64,000 bases of DNA from PALSA-660 sp963726435 (GTDB taxonomy: Bacteria; Actinomycetota; Coriobacteriia; Anaerosomatales; PALSA-660). The DNA lies in NCBI GenBank assembly GCA_963726435.1, contig CAVSCJ010000004.1:124001-188000 (forward strand). The letters are read 5' to 3'. Shown one piece after another: positions 33,836-42,081 of this stretch. Made by a program: the position numbers and the translations under genes. The notes beneath the pieces are model-generated. The model made no database searches and was not told where the DNA came from. It saw only the letters and a list, made by a program, of their open reading frames with translations. Positions within the stretch are counted from its first letter, which is position 1; each line of letters begins with the position of its first letter.

Positions 33836-34114
33836 ATGGACAGGGAACGCATCAGGGTCAGAGCGATCGTGAGCGGGCGCGTACAGGGGGTGTGGTTCCG
33901 GCAGTCCACGGCCGGCGAGGCGCGACTGATCGGGGTCGACGGCTGGGTGCGCAACCTTCCGGACGGCCGTGTGGAGGCCGTCTTCGAGGGAAGCCCGGAC
34001 GCGGTGACCGCCGCGCTCGACTACTTCGCGCGGGGCCCTGAGCGGGCGGTCGTGGACGAGATGCAGACGTTCGCCGAGGAGCCGCGGGGCGAGCGAGGCT
34101 TCGCTGCCGGCTGA
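33836..34114 (+). CDS. acyP: Acylphosphatase
   Basis: 92 residues, the standard acylphosphatase length. VSGRVQGVWFRQSTAGEARL contains the phosphate-binding loop with catalytic Arg22, and GWVRNLPDGRVEAVFEGSPD contains catalytic Asn40. It hydrolyses acyl phosphates in the cytoplasm. ATG 33836 has GGGAGG about 8 nt upstream. It is a lone gene convergent with a lipoprotein gene. Confidence 0.93.
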   Translation: MDRERIRVRAIVSGRVQGVWFRQSTAGEARLIGVDGWVRNLPDGRVEAVFEGSPDAVTAALDYFARGPERAVVDEMQTFAEEPRGERGFAAG

Positions 34115-34131
34115 GCGCGCTATCCGCGCCG

Positions 34132-34722
34132 CTATCCGCCGAGCTTCTGCGCGGTGAAGTAGTCGGAGGCTGCCTGCGACTGCTGTGCGGCCAGTTCGGA
34201 GAGCGCGGTGATGTCGCGCTCGATCGTCTCGACGCCGTCGAGGATCTTCTGCGCGTCGACGGTGGTCGTCTTCCCGCTCTGCAGGGCGACGTAGAACTTG
34301 TCCATCTGCGCGTAGAGCTTCACCCCGAGGTCGACGACCTTGATGCGAGTCTCAAGCGCAGTCGACTCGAGCGCCGCGTACTTCTTGAGCTCCTCCGCGA
34401 CCTCCATCTTGGCGATCGAGTCCGTGGCCGACTTCGCGGCCGTGAGCTCCTCCTTCTCGGTGGCGAGGTCCGACTTGATCTTCGCGGTGATCTCGAGCGC
34501 GCTCGTCGCGCCCTTCTTCGTGTAGGGGACCGAGTCCAAGCCGGGAGCCGCATCGGAGACGGACTTCCCTGCGGCGGCGGCTTTCGTGAGGTGCGAATTC
34601 GCGACGATGATGGCCTCGTTCGCGGGCTTGTTCGGGCTCTCGAACCACGAAGCGCAGCCCGCGAGCGCGAGCGCGATCGACAGCGCGGCGACCGCGAGAG
34701 CGTTTGTCGGGATCCTTCTCAT
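34132..34722 (-). CDS. Lipoprotein with helical-bundle domain
   Basis: 196 residues. MRRIPTNALAVAALSIALAL ends in lipobox LAGC. The mature part is almost entirely helical and charged (TSALEITAKIKSDLATEKEE, KYAALESTALETRIKVVDLG), consistent with a long coiled-coil or four-helix bundle on the outer face of the membrane. No family recognised. ATG 34722 has GAGGAAGGG 6-7 nt upstream; the longer open frame upstream lacks a signal sequence. Confidence 0.7.
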   Translation of the reverse strand: MRRIPTNALAVAALSIALALAGCASWFESPNKPANEAIIVANSHLTKAAAAGKSVSDAAPGLDSVPYTKKGATSALEITAKIKSDLATEKEELTAAKSATDSIAKMEVAEELKKYAALESTALETRIKVVDLGVKLYAQMDKFYVALQSGKTTTVDAQKILDGVETIERDITALSELAAQQSQAASDYFTAQKLGG

Positions 34723-34792
34723 CGCACGCCCTTCCTCGGTAGTGCTTCGGCTCGCAGGAATGGTACACCACTCCGCTGACGCCAAGACCCGC

Positions 34793-36148
34793 TCACAACA
34801 CCTTGGCCAGCGCCAATGCGGCGCGCGCGGCTGCCGGGCGATACGGTTCGATGGGCTCGAAGTGCTCGGCCTCGTAGAGGTCCGCGGCTCCCTCGAACTC
34901 CTCCGAGGTCATGAGCACGACGCGCCGGTAGCCGAGGGTCGTGGCCTCGGCTATCGCGGCCCGCACGAGCGCGCGGGCCAGTCCACGGCGCCGATAGGGC
35001 GGCCGGACGTAGAGGCGCCGCAGCTCCGCGTCTCCGTCGCCCCACGCGCGGAACACCACTCCGGCGGCAGGAACGCCGTCGACGGTCGCGAGCAGAGCGC
35101 GGCCGCTCCCCCCTCCGTACCACCCGTCGAAGTGGGCCAGCTCGTCGTCGAAGTGCGACATCTCGAGACCGAGATGCGCCGCCATGGTGGCCATCGTCTC
35201 CTCGGCCAGCTCGCGCACTGCCGCGCGCTGCTCGGGTGTCTTGGCCACCTCGACGACCGTCAGTGGCGCCTTGGGGCGCCCCTTCGTCTGCACGAGGATG
35301 ACTCCCGCCAGTGCCGCGACCCCTCCGGCGAGCGTCATCGCTCCCGGGACCGTCCCCTGCCACAGCCAGGCGACCAGCGTGGCCAGCACCGGGCTCGCGT
35401 ACAGGAAGCTCGCGGTCGTGGACGCGGGCATGCGCGCGAGCGCGTAGCTCCACATGAAGTACGCCAGCGCACCCGGGAACACCCCGAGGAAGACCACGAT
35501 CCATATCGAGGAGACCGGGGCGGCAGGGAGCTGCGCCAGGAGACCGGGCAGGAAGACGAGCATGGGGATCGTGCCGAACCAGATGATGTAGCTGGTGAAC
35601 TCGAGCGAGCTGTACGTGCGCAGAGGCTTCTTGCTCAACACGAAATAGATAGCTGTCGAGATCGAGGCCGCCAGCACCAGCAGCGCCATGGGTTCCAGCC
35701 GGAATCCCCCGCCCTCTCCGAACGAGATCACGGCAACGCCGCTGAAAGCGAGGGCCACCCCCGCCCAACCCCACCCGTTGAGGCGCTCTCCTAGGAAGGC
35801 GATCGCCATGAGCGCCGTCCATATCGGCCCGGCTGCGATGATCAAGGAGGCGGCTCCGGCGGAGACCTTCATCTCCCCGAATGTGAAGCCCAGGTGGTAG
35901 AAGGTTATCCCGAACAGGGCCGCGATCGCGATGCGGCCTACGTCCTCCCGTTTCGGCATGCGCATCCGGGTGAACACCGCGGCGACGCCCATGGTGGCGG
36001 AGGCGACCAGGAAGCGCAGCAGCGCGACCTGCCCGGCCTGAAGGCTGCCGGCCTTGAGCACGACGGAGATCCCGGCGAACGCGCTCGACCAGACGACGAC
36101 CGTGGCCATGGCAGCGGCAACGGCTCTTGCGTCCGTCGGCTTCGTCAT
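34793..36148 (-). CDS. EamA (DMT) transporter fused to a GNAT acetyltransferase
   Basis: 451 residues. Residues 1-295 form a ten-helix EamA drug/metabolite transporter in two repeats (MATVVVWSSAFAGISVVLKA; LLVLAASISTAIYFVLSKKP; ILVQTKGRPKAP closes it). Residues about 300-451 form a GNAT domain with the acetyl-CoA loop LYVRPPYRRRGLARALVRAA and a downstream LYEAEHFEPIEPY. The frame is continuous with no internal RBS, so this is a true fusion. It suggests coupling of export or uptake of a metabolite to its acetylation. Start ATG 36148 follows GAGAGG at about 12 nt. Confidence 0.78.
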   Translation of the reverse strand: MTKPTDARAVAAAMATVVVWSSAFAGISVVLKAGSLQAGQVALLRFLVASATMGVAAVFTRMRMPKREDVGRIAIAALFGITFYHLGFTFGEMKVSAGAASLIIAAGPIWTALMAIAFLGERLNGWGWAGVALAFSGVAVISFGEGGGFRLEPMALLVLAASISTAIYFVLSKKPLRTYSSLEFTSYIIWFGTIPMLVFLPGLLAQLPAAPVSSIWIVVFLGVFPGALAYFMWSYALARMPASTTASFLYASPVLATLVAWLWQGTVPGAMTLAGGVAALAGVILVQTKGRPKAPLTVVEVAKTPEQRAAVRELAEETMATMAAHLGLEMSHFDDELAHFDGWYGGGSGRALLATVDGVPAAGVVFRAWGDGDAELRRLYVRPPYRRRGLARALVRAAIAEATTLGYRRVVLMTSEEFEGAADLYEAEHFEPIEPYRPAAARAALALAKVL

Positions 36149-36212
36149 GATCGATCGGACCCTCTCGTCGTCTTGGAGCAGCCGGACCGCCCCTGTGGCA
36201 TCGTCCGCGGAC

Positions 36213-36923
36213 CTAGGGGCGCGACACCCGTGCGAGCACAGCGTCGCTCTCCAACTCCCTGAGTGCGTCGGAGGCGACCCAACGGGCCGCCCTCGACCCA
36301 CTGTCGCGCAAGCGTGACGCGGTTTCAACCGCCGCCGCGTGGAGGTTGGCATTCCGTTTCCCGATCTGGCGCAGGGCCCAGTTCACGGCCTTCTTCACCA
36401 TGGGCCGATCATCTGAGGCCTCGCGCTCCACGATTCCGAGGAAACCAAGGAAAGTCTCGTCTGAGTCGGATCTGTCGTGCAGTGCGCGCGTGCACATCAA
36501 CACGAACCCCGCGCGCTTCACGAACTCACCTTCCGCCGACGTCCACTCCTGTGCCTTCTCGTAGGCGAACGGCGTCTTGTCCAACAGGTTGTTGCACAGC
36601 CCGTCGCACACGTCCCAGGAATCGACTTCCGCCGCCCAGTCGTCCGCCTGCGCGCGGGTCACCAGGGCCGGAACATCCACGAGCGAAGCGAGAATCCGCG
36701 CCTCGTGCACCCCGCTGTCCCACAACTGCGCCGCCAGTGCGTGGACGGCCTGCGGGTCGGCCTTGGCGACCGGTTCGAGCTCCTTCGCGATGGCGCGGAG
36801 CACCGGCATCGTCACGCCGAGCGTCCCTTCGGACGAGATGCCGTATCTGGCCATGCCGGCGACGTTCTCCGCGTTCGCCTGCGAGCGCAACCGTGCGAGG
36901 ATCTCATCCGCGGTCGCGATCAT
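36213..36923 (-). CDS. DNA alkylation repair protein (AlkD-like)
   Basis: 236 residues of HEAT-like helical repeats typical of AlkC/AlkD glycosylases. It shows the family block AEVDSWDVCDGLCNNLLDKT with the catalytic Asp region, and VKKAVNWALRQIGKRNANLH. It excises alkylated bases such as N3- and N7-alkylpurines. ATG 36923 starts 5 nt after the ABC permease stop with GGAG upstream, so it is at the end of the ABC operon. Confidence 0.85.
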   Translation of the reverse strand: MIATADEILARLRSQANAENVAGMARYGISSEGTLGVTMPVLRAIAKELEPVAKADPQAVHALAAQLWDSGVHEARILASLVDVPALVTRAQADDWAAEVDSWDVCDGLCNNLLDKTPFAYEKAQEWTSAEGEFVKRAGFVLMCTRALHDRSDSDETFLGFLGIVEREASDDRPMVKKAVNWALRQIGKRNANLHAAAVETASRLRDSGSRAARWVASDALRELESDAVLARVSRP

Positions 36924-36927
36924 CTCG

Positions 36928-38136
36928 TCACTCCAGCTTCAGGCGCGCGACGCCGATCGTGAGGAACAGCGCGGCCATCCCGGCGAGCACGAGCGAAGGA
37001 AGGAGCGCCTGCGACAGCCCTTGGTATCGCACGACCACGTTCGTGAGGCCGGTCATCGCCCAGCCCGTCGGAGTGAAGTAGGCAACGGTGCGCATGGCGG
37101 GGCTCACGATGTCGAGAGGCCAGTACGCGCCGCCCAGCATGGACAGCACGACGGCCAGCACCGCGGTGACGGCCGACATCTGGCCCCTGGTACGCACGAT
37201 CGTGGAGAGCATGACCCCCATTCCGGTCGTCGCCAGACCGAACGTGCCGACGATGAGGATGACGCTCAACGGGTCCTGGCCCCAGGGGACCCCGAAGAGC
37301 AGCGCCCCGGCGCCGATGAGGATCGTGGCCTGCAGGACGACCGTCGCGTAGATGCCGACGACCTTCCCCGTCACGAGCAGCGGCTTGCTGGTCGGCGTCG
37401 TGAGAAGGCGCGACAGAGTGCCTTGCTCGCGCTCCTCGAGGAAGCCGCCCGCCGCGCCGAGCCCCATGAACATCATGAACATGAGCGTGTACCCGAGCGA
37501 GTACTGCTGGAACCCCATCGCCTGAGTGGCAGCGCCCCTGACCCTGCTCGCGGTGACGGCCTCCTCGTGCACCGACAGGGGCGGCTCCGGCTTCCACAGG
37601 CGATCGGCGTAGGTGTAGATGTCGGCCGGCGTCGGGGCAGAGACGGGCGATCCGGACATCCTTCCGGCGTCCTGGTAGGCCGCGCCGACGATGCGGATGA
37701 CGGCGGCGTTGGCCGCGAGCCGCTTCACCCTTCCGTCGACCGTCTGAACGATCGCGATCGCCGCGGTCGAGCGCGGGTCCTTGACCACCGCCACGGTCGT
37801 GTCGACCCCGCCCAGCAGGTCGGCGCCGAACTTCGCCGGGATGATGACAGCGGCCGCGACCTCGCCCGACGAGGTCATCGCGCGAGCCGTCTTCTCGTCG
37901 ACGGCGCGGATGGCGTAGCTGGTCGTCGGGAGGGCGGTAGCGACCTCCTTCGAGTACGCGCTGCCGTCCAGGTCGGCGATCGCGACGGCCACCTTGCGCT
38001 CCCCGCCGCCCATAGCGGTCCCGAACAGGAACGTGAGCATGACCGGCAGCACCACGAGCACGCCCAGACCCGTGCGGTCCTTCAGCACCTGGATGAGGTT
38101 GAGCCACGCGAGAGTGAGTATCTTGCTCACGATCAC
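36928..38136 (-). CDS. ABC-2 type transporter permease (second subunit)
   Basis: 402 residues with an N-terminal transmembrane helix (GLGVLVVLPVMLTFLFGTAM), a large extracytoplasmic domain (VAVAIADLDGSAYSKEVATA), and a C-terminal five-helix ABC-2 membrane domain (LMFMMFMGLGAAGGFLEERE, then REQGTLSRLLTTPTSKPLLV). GTG 38136 overlaps the stop of the first permease as GTGA, with GAGGTGGGA upstream; this confirms the reconstructed end of that broken gene. It probably forms a heterodimeric exporter with it and the ATPase at 39343; the substrate is unknown. Confidence 0.82.
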   Translation of the reverse strand: MIVSKILTLAWLNLIQVLKDRTGLGVLVVLPVMLTFLFGTAMGGGERKVAVAIADLDGSAYSKEVATALPTTSYAIRAVDEKTARAMTSSGEVAAAVIIPAKFGADLLGGVDTTVAVVKDPRSTAAIAIVQTVDGRVKRLAANAAVIRIVGAAYQDAGRMSGSPVSAPTPADIYTYADRLWKPEPPLSVHEEAVTASRVRGAATQAMGFQQYSLGYTLMFMMFMGLGAAGGFLEEREQGTLSRLLTTPTSKPLLVTGKVVGIYATVVLQATILIGAGALLFGVPWGQDPLSVILIVGTFGLATTGMGVMLSTIVRTRGQMSAVTAVLAVVLSMLGGAYWPLDIVSPAMRTVAYFTPTGWAMTGLTNVVVRYQGLSQALLPSLVLAGMAALFLTIGVARLKLE

Positions 38137-39332
38137 TCCCACCTCAATCGCCACGCGCCGAACGCGCCGAACGCGACCGCCATCAGCAGCAGCGCGCCGG
38201 CGTTGGGAAGGACGGCGAGGGCCGATACCGCCTCGCATGACCGAAAGGAAGCCGTCGATCGCCCAGCCGTTGACCGAGGCGTAGTGCAGCGGCTGGAGCC
38301 ACGCGGGGAACGCCGCCACGGGGATGAACGAGCCGCCGATCGCGGCCATGAACTGGATGACGATCTGGGCGATGCCGGAGACGGCGCGCACCGTCTTGCC
38401 CAGCGCGGCGATCAGGACGGCCATGCCGGTGGCGGCGGACGACGGTCGGCACCGCGACGAGAAAGACCGCTATCGGGTCCCCCCAGGTCACGCCGATCGT
38501 GGTCGTGAACACGTAGAGAACGGCGAACTGGGTGAGCCCGACCAGGAACACCCCGAGCATCTTGCCGCCGACGATGTCGGCGCGCGTTGCCGGGGTCATC
38601 AGCATGCGCGGAAGGGTCCAATCGTCGCGCTCGCGGACTAGCGAGAAGGCGCCGAACATGGATCCGAACAGGATGAACATCGCCGACATGCCGACCGCGT
38701 AGTAGGAGAGGTTCGAGATGTCCTTGCCTTGGGCCGCCGTCGTCTCGTCGAGCCCGATCGCCGTCAAGGCGCCGGTCTCGGTGGCGCTCTGCACGGCCTC
38801 GCCGATCACCCGGCCCGACGAAGGAGTAGTCATTCACGCGCATGTTCGAGACGTAGAACGCGCTGGTACGGGCCGCGATCGACGCGGCGGAGACCCTGGT
38901 CGAGACCGCCTCGGAGACGCTGCGGATTATCGTCCCGGCGATCTCCCGCCCCGGATCGGTGTAGAGGAGCAGCTGCGACGGCTTCCCGGTGTCGAGCCGG
39001 CGCGAGAAGTCGTCCGGTACCACGATGGCCCCGGCGAGGTCCCCGCGCGCCACGGCCGCCCGGGCATCGGCAGCGCTCCGATACCTGGTGGCGAGGAACA
39101 GCTTGGATAGTTGAGCGTCGGTGAAGAAGCCGTCGGTGATCCGGGCACCGACATCCCCCTTGTCGAGGTTGACGATCCCGAGAGGGGTCTTCTCGATGTT
39201 GGCCGCCAGGTTCCCGAGTGCCGTGCCCAGCACCAGGATCAGCACCGCGGGCATCACCAGCAGGATGCCCAGCGCCGAGAAGTCCCTCACCGTGACGGTG
39301 AGGTCCTTGATGCCGATGTGCAGCCAGCGCAC
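38133..39332 (-). pseudogene. ABC-2 type transporter permease (first subunit), three single-base insertions
   Basis: Three reading frames in succession encode one collinear permease of about 398 residues. It runs from VRWLHIGIKDLTVTVRDFSA through NMRVNDYSFVG, then RVIGEAVQSATETGALTAIG ... TIGVTWGDPIAVFLVAVPTV, then MAVLIAALGKTVRAVSGIAQ ... DGFLSVMRGG, then LAVLPNAGALLLMAVAFGAF to the stop at 38133. Each break is repaired by deleting one base: at the run 38814-38816, near 38438, and at 38219-38221. Two of the three lie in short C/G runs, typical of consensus errors. Start GTG 39332 follows the ATPase stop by 10 nt. Otherwise it is a normal ABC-2 subunit with ERDDWTLPRMLMTPATRADI. Confidence 0.72.
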
Positions 39333-39342
39333 GCCTGTCGCC

Positions 39343-40359
39343 CTAGTCCCGCAGCGACTTGCCGGTGAAATGCAGGAAGACGCTCTCCAGGTTGGGCTCG
39401 CGGACGTCGATCGACGTGACATGGGCGCCGGTGGCGGCGAGAGTGGCGACTACTGAGGCGATCACCGAGCCCGCGTCCTGCGAGAGCACGTCGATCGTCG
39501 CGCCTGTCTCGGGAGGGCTCTCAGCGCCTTCGGCCGCCTCGGCCGCCTCGGACTTGTCCCCCGCCTCGCCCGCGCTCGATGCGCCGTCTACGCCCGGCAG
39601 GGCGCGCAGAGCGTCGAGCACACCTGCCTTCAGCTCGCTGACGCGGACAGAGATCACGTTCTCGTCCCCGACCAGGCGCCTGAGCTCGTCGATCGTGCCC
39701 AGTGCGATGAGCTTGCCGCGGTCCACGATCCCGACCCGGTCGCAGAGGTACTCGACCTCCTCCATGTAGTGCGAGGTGTAGAGGACGGTCATCCCGCTCG
39801 AATTGAGCTGCTTCACGGTCTCCAGGATGTGGTTGCGGCTCTGGGGATCGATGCCCACCGTGGGCTCGTCCATGATCAGCACCTTCGGGTGGTGCATGAT
39901 GCCCGCGGCGATGTTGATGCGCCGCTTCATGCCGCCGGAGTACTTCTCGATGGGTTCCTTGGCTCGGTCAGCGAGGTCCGCGAGCTCCAGAGCCTCGGCT
40001 ACTCGCTCCTCCATGACTCGGCCCGACAGCCCGTACATGCGCGCCCAGAACCTCAGGTTCTCGAGCGCGGTGAGGGTGGGATACAACGCGATGTCTTGAG
40101 GAACGACGCCGATCGCGCACTTCACCTTCCCCGGCTCGGCGACCACCGAGTGGCCATCGACGAAGACCTCGCCCGACGTGGGCGTGAGCAGGCAGCTGAT
40201 CACGGAGATCGCGGTCGTCTTGCCGGCTCCGTTCGGACCGAGCAAGCCGAAGATCTCGCCCTCGCCGATCTCGAAGGACACGCCATCCACCGCCGCGTTC
40301 TCCCCGAAGCGTTTGACCAGGTCGGTGACCTTGACTATGGGCGGCACGACGTCGCTCAC
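39343..40359 (-). CDS. ABC transporter ATP-binding protein (ABC-2 exporter)
   Basis: 338 residues. Walker A is LLGPNGAGKTTAISVI, the signature is YSGGMKRRINIAAGIM, and Walker B is VLIMDEPTVGIDPQSR. This is the DrrA/CcmA-like class that energises ABC-2 permeases. The C-terminal 100 residues hold an acidic, Ala/Glu-rich linker (AGDKSEAAEAAEGAE) and a small domain ending LESVFLHFTGKSLRD, as in DrrA-type ATPases. GTG 40359 has GGAGGAG 6 nt upstream. It is first in an ATPase, permease, permease, AlkD operon. Confidence 0.9.
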   Translation of the reverse strand: MSDVVPPIVKVTDLVKRFGENAAVDGVSFEIGEGEIFGLLGPNGAGKTTAISVISCLLTPTSGEVFVDGHSVVAEPGKVKCAIGVVPQDIALYPTLTALENLRFWARMYGLSGRVMEERVAEALELADLADRAKEPIEKYSGGMKRRINIAAGIMHHPKVLIMDEPTVGIDPQSRNHILETVKQLNSSGMTVLYTSHYMEEVEYLCDRVGIVDRGKLIALGTIDELRRLVGDENVISVRVSELKAGVLDALRALPGVDGASSAGEAGDKSEAAEAAEGAESPPETGATIDVLSQDAGSVIASVVATLAATGAHVTSIDVREPNLESVFLHFTGKSLRD

Positions 40360-40432
40360 GCCAACTCCTCCATCCGGTCGAGCGTCGGGAACGACAGCGC
40401 CCATCGGCCGACGTCCCTAGAGTGTATCCGCC

Positions 40433-41689
40433 CTAGGGGTTGGGAGACACCGGCTCGTCGTAGGCCCTCAGGCCTCCGACCGCGCGGATCGGCCGAAGGG
40501 TCGGGAGCCGATCGACCGCCCTCGCCTCTCCGAGCGTTAGAAGCGCCACCAGCGTGAGCACCAGCCCCCCGCCCACGAGCACGGCCTGCACGCCGAACGC
40601 GGCGGCGAGGGCGGGAGCGATCGCGAGCGGCAGCAGCTCGCCCGCCTGCCGGTGCATCTGCGACGCCCCCGCGATCCTGCCCACAAGCTCGTCAGGGGAC
40701 GACGCCTGGATGAGCGTGCGCAACAGGACGTCGGCTACCCCGATCATCACGCCCCAAACGACCGAGCCGATAGCGACGACTGGGAGCAGCCGGGTGCCCA
40801 CGTAGGCCATGGCCCCGAGCCCGACCGCCGAACACACCCACGCCAACCCGCGAGCCGACAGGACGCGCTTCGGCAGCCGGGTGAACAGCCATGCGCCGCA
40901 GACCAGACCGGCGCCGAACAGGGTGTTGACCCAGCCGATCGTGGCAACGCCCGTCTCCAGCACGTCCCTGTAGAAGAGCGGTTCAAGTGCGCCGAACGCC
41001 CCGAAACCGAGCCACGTCGCCGTCCCGATCAGGATCGGATAGCGCAGGGAGCGGTGCGAGTAGGTGTAGCGCAGGCCATCGCGCAGTTCCGCGAAGGGGC
41101 GAGAAGGTCTCGACTGGTCCGAGAGGCGCTCGACCGGTCGCAGTGTCACTCGCCACACGAGCACGACCGCGATGAGCGACGTGAGGGCATCGAGGACCCA
41201 GATGGCGTTGATCCCGATGAGCGTGACCAGCACGGCGCCCAGACCGGGCCCGACAACGAAGGACGTCGAGCCTGCGCCCTCGATCCAGGCGTTGACTGTC
41301 TCTATCGGCGTGTCCTTGTCGGCTATGAACGGCGCGAACGAGGCGGCAGCCGTCATCACCGGTGCGCCGAAGAAGCCGAGTAGCCCCGCCAGAACGGTCA
41401 GTTGCAGCATCCCCGAAGGCAAGATGAATGCGAGCGTGATCGGAACGAAGAACGCCTCAGCCACCATCAGGACGCGGCGCGCGTCGTATCGATCCACGAG
41501 CACTCCGGACAGCACCGTGCCCAGGATCGACGAGATCGAGAGCGCTCCCATGAGCCCTGCGATCTGAACCGGCGTCGCCTGGAACTCGTAGGCGGCCTTG
41601 CCCCAGATGCCGACGAAGAATGCGGCCTCGCCTCCTGCTCGCGATATGAAGCGCGCCGCGGCGACGCGCAGGAGGTTGCGGTTCTTCAT
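40433..41689 (-). CDS. Major facilitator superfamily transporter
   Basis: 418 residues and about 12 helices, with the MFS loop motif GVLVDRYDARRVLMV between helices 2 and 3, and a central loop RLSDQSRPSRPFAELRDGLR. It resembles MFS_3-type efflux carriers (enterobactin- or macrolide-exporter-like). The substrate is not determinable. ATG 41689 has GAGAGGG 7 nt upstream; the long upstream extension of the frame crosses tRNA-Ala and is not coding. Confidence 0.82.
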   Translation of the reverse strand: MKNRNLLRVAAARFISRAGGEAAFFVGIWGKAAYEFQATPVQIAGLMGALSISSILGTVLSGVLVDRYDARRVLMVAEAFFVPITLAFILPSGMLQLTVLAGLLGFFGAPVMTAAASFAPFIADKDTPIETVNAWIEGAGSTSFVVGPGLGAVLVTLIGINAIWVLDALTSLIAVVLVWRVTLRPVERLSDQSRPSRPFAELRDGLRYTYSHRSLRYPILIGTATWLGFGAFGALEPLFYRDVLETGVATIGWVNTLFGAGLVCGAWLFTRLPKRVLSARGLAWVCSAVGLGAMAYVGTRLLPVVAIGSVVWGVMIGVADVLLRTLIQASSPDELVGRIAGASQMHRQAGELLPLAIAPALAAAFGVQAVLVGGGLVLTLVALLTLGEARAVDRLPTLRPIRAVGGLRAYDEPVSPNP

Positions 41690-41768
41690 CCTTCGACCCT
41701 CTCCGGGATGGCGGATCCCCCGTCCGAGGGTATCCCCCCGATCGGCCGCGTGGCAACGAACGGATGAA

Positions 41769-41799
41769 GGAGGCCCCGGCTTCTTCAGCCAGAGCCTCC
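41769..41799 (-). terminator. Terminator of tRNA-Ala
   Basis: Minus-strand hairpin with arms GGAGGC...GGCT and AGCC...GCCTCC just downstream of the tRNA, followed by TTCATC; the U-tract is short. Confidence 0.55.
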
Positions 41800-41811
41800 T
41801 CGAGTGGCCGA

Positions 41812-41886
41812 TGGTGGACCCAGGGGGATTCGAACCCCCAACCTCCACCTTGCAAAGGTGGCACTCTCCCGTTGAGTTATGGGCCC
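41812..41886 (-). tRNA. tRNA-Ala(UGC)
   Basis: Minus strand: acceptor GGGCCCA pairs with TGGGTCC, D-arm, anticodon loop CTTTGCAAG with anticodon TGC, T-loop GGTTCGAATCC. The 3' CCA is encoded (41814-41812). Confidence 0.95.
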
Positions 41887-41903
41887 GTGGCAGTGCGCGG
41901 GAG

Positions 41904-41933
41904 AGTATAGCGCGCATCCGCCCCGGGGGTCGA
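41904..41933 (-). promoter_or_regulatory. Promoter of tRNA-Ala
   Basis: TCGACC (41933-41928), 18-nt spacer and TATACT (41909-41904), about 18 nt upstream of the tRNA 5' end. Confidence 0.6.
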
Positions 41934-42081
41934 TGCGCGCCTCCCCGACTCCCGATGTTCTTCGCGGCGTTCGCGCCTCGTAACTCGACGTTCACGCGCC
42001 CCCCGTACGGTCGCCCTGTGCTCCGCGCGTCCCATCCCAGGCGCCGCCGCGGTGACCGACGAGACGAACAGGGAGGTGCTG

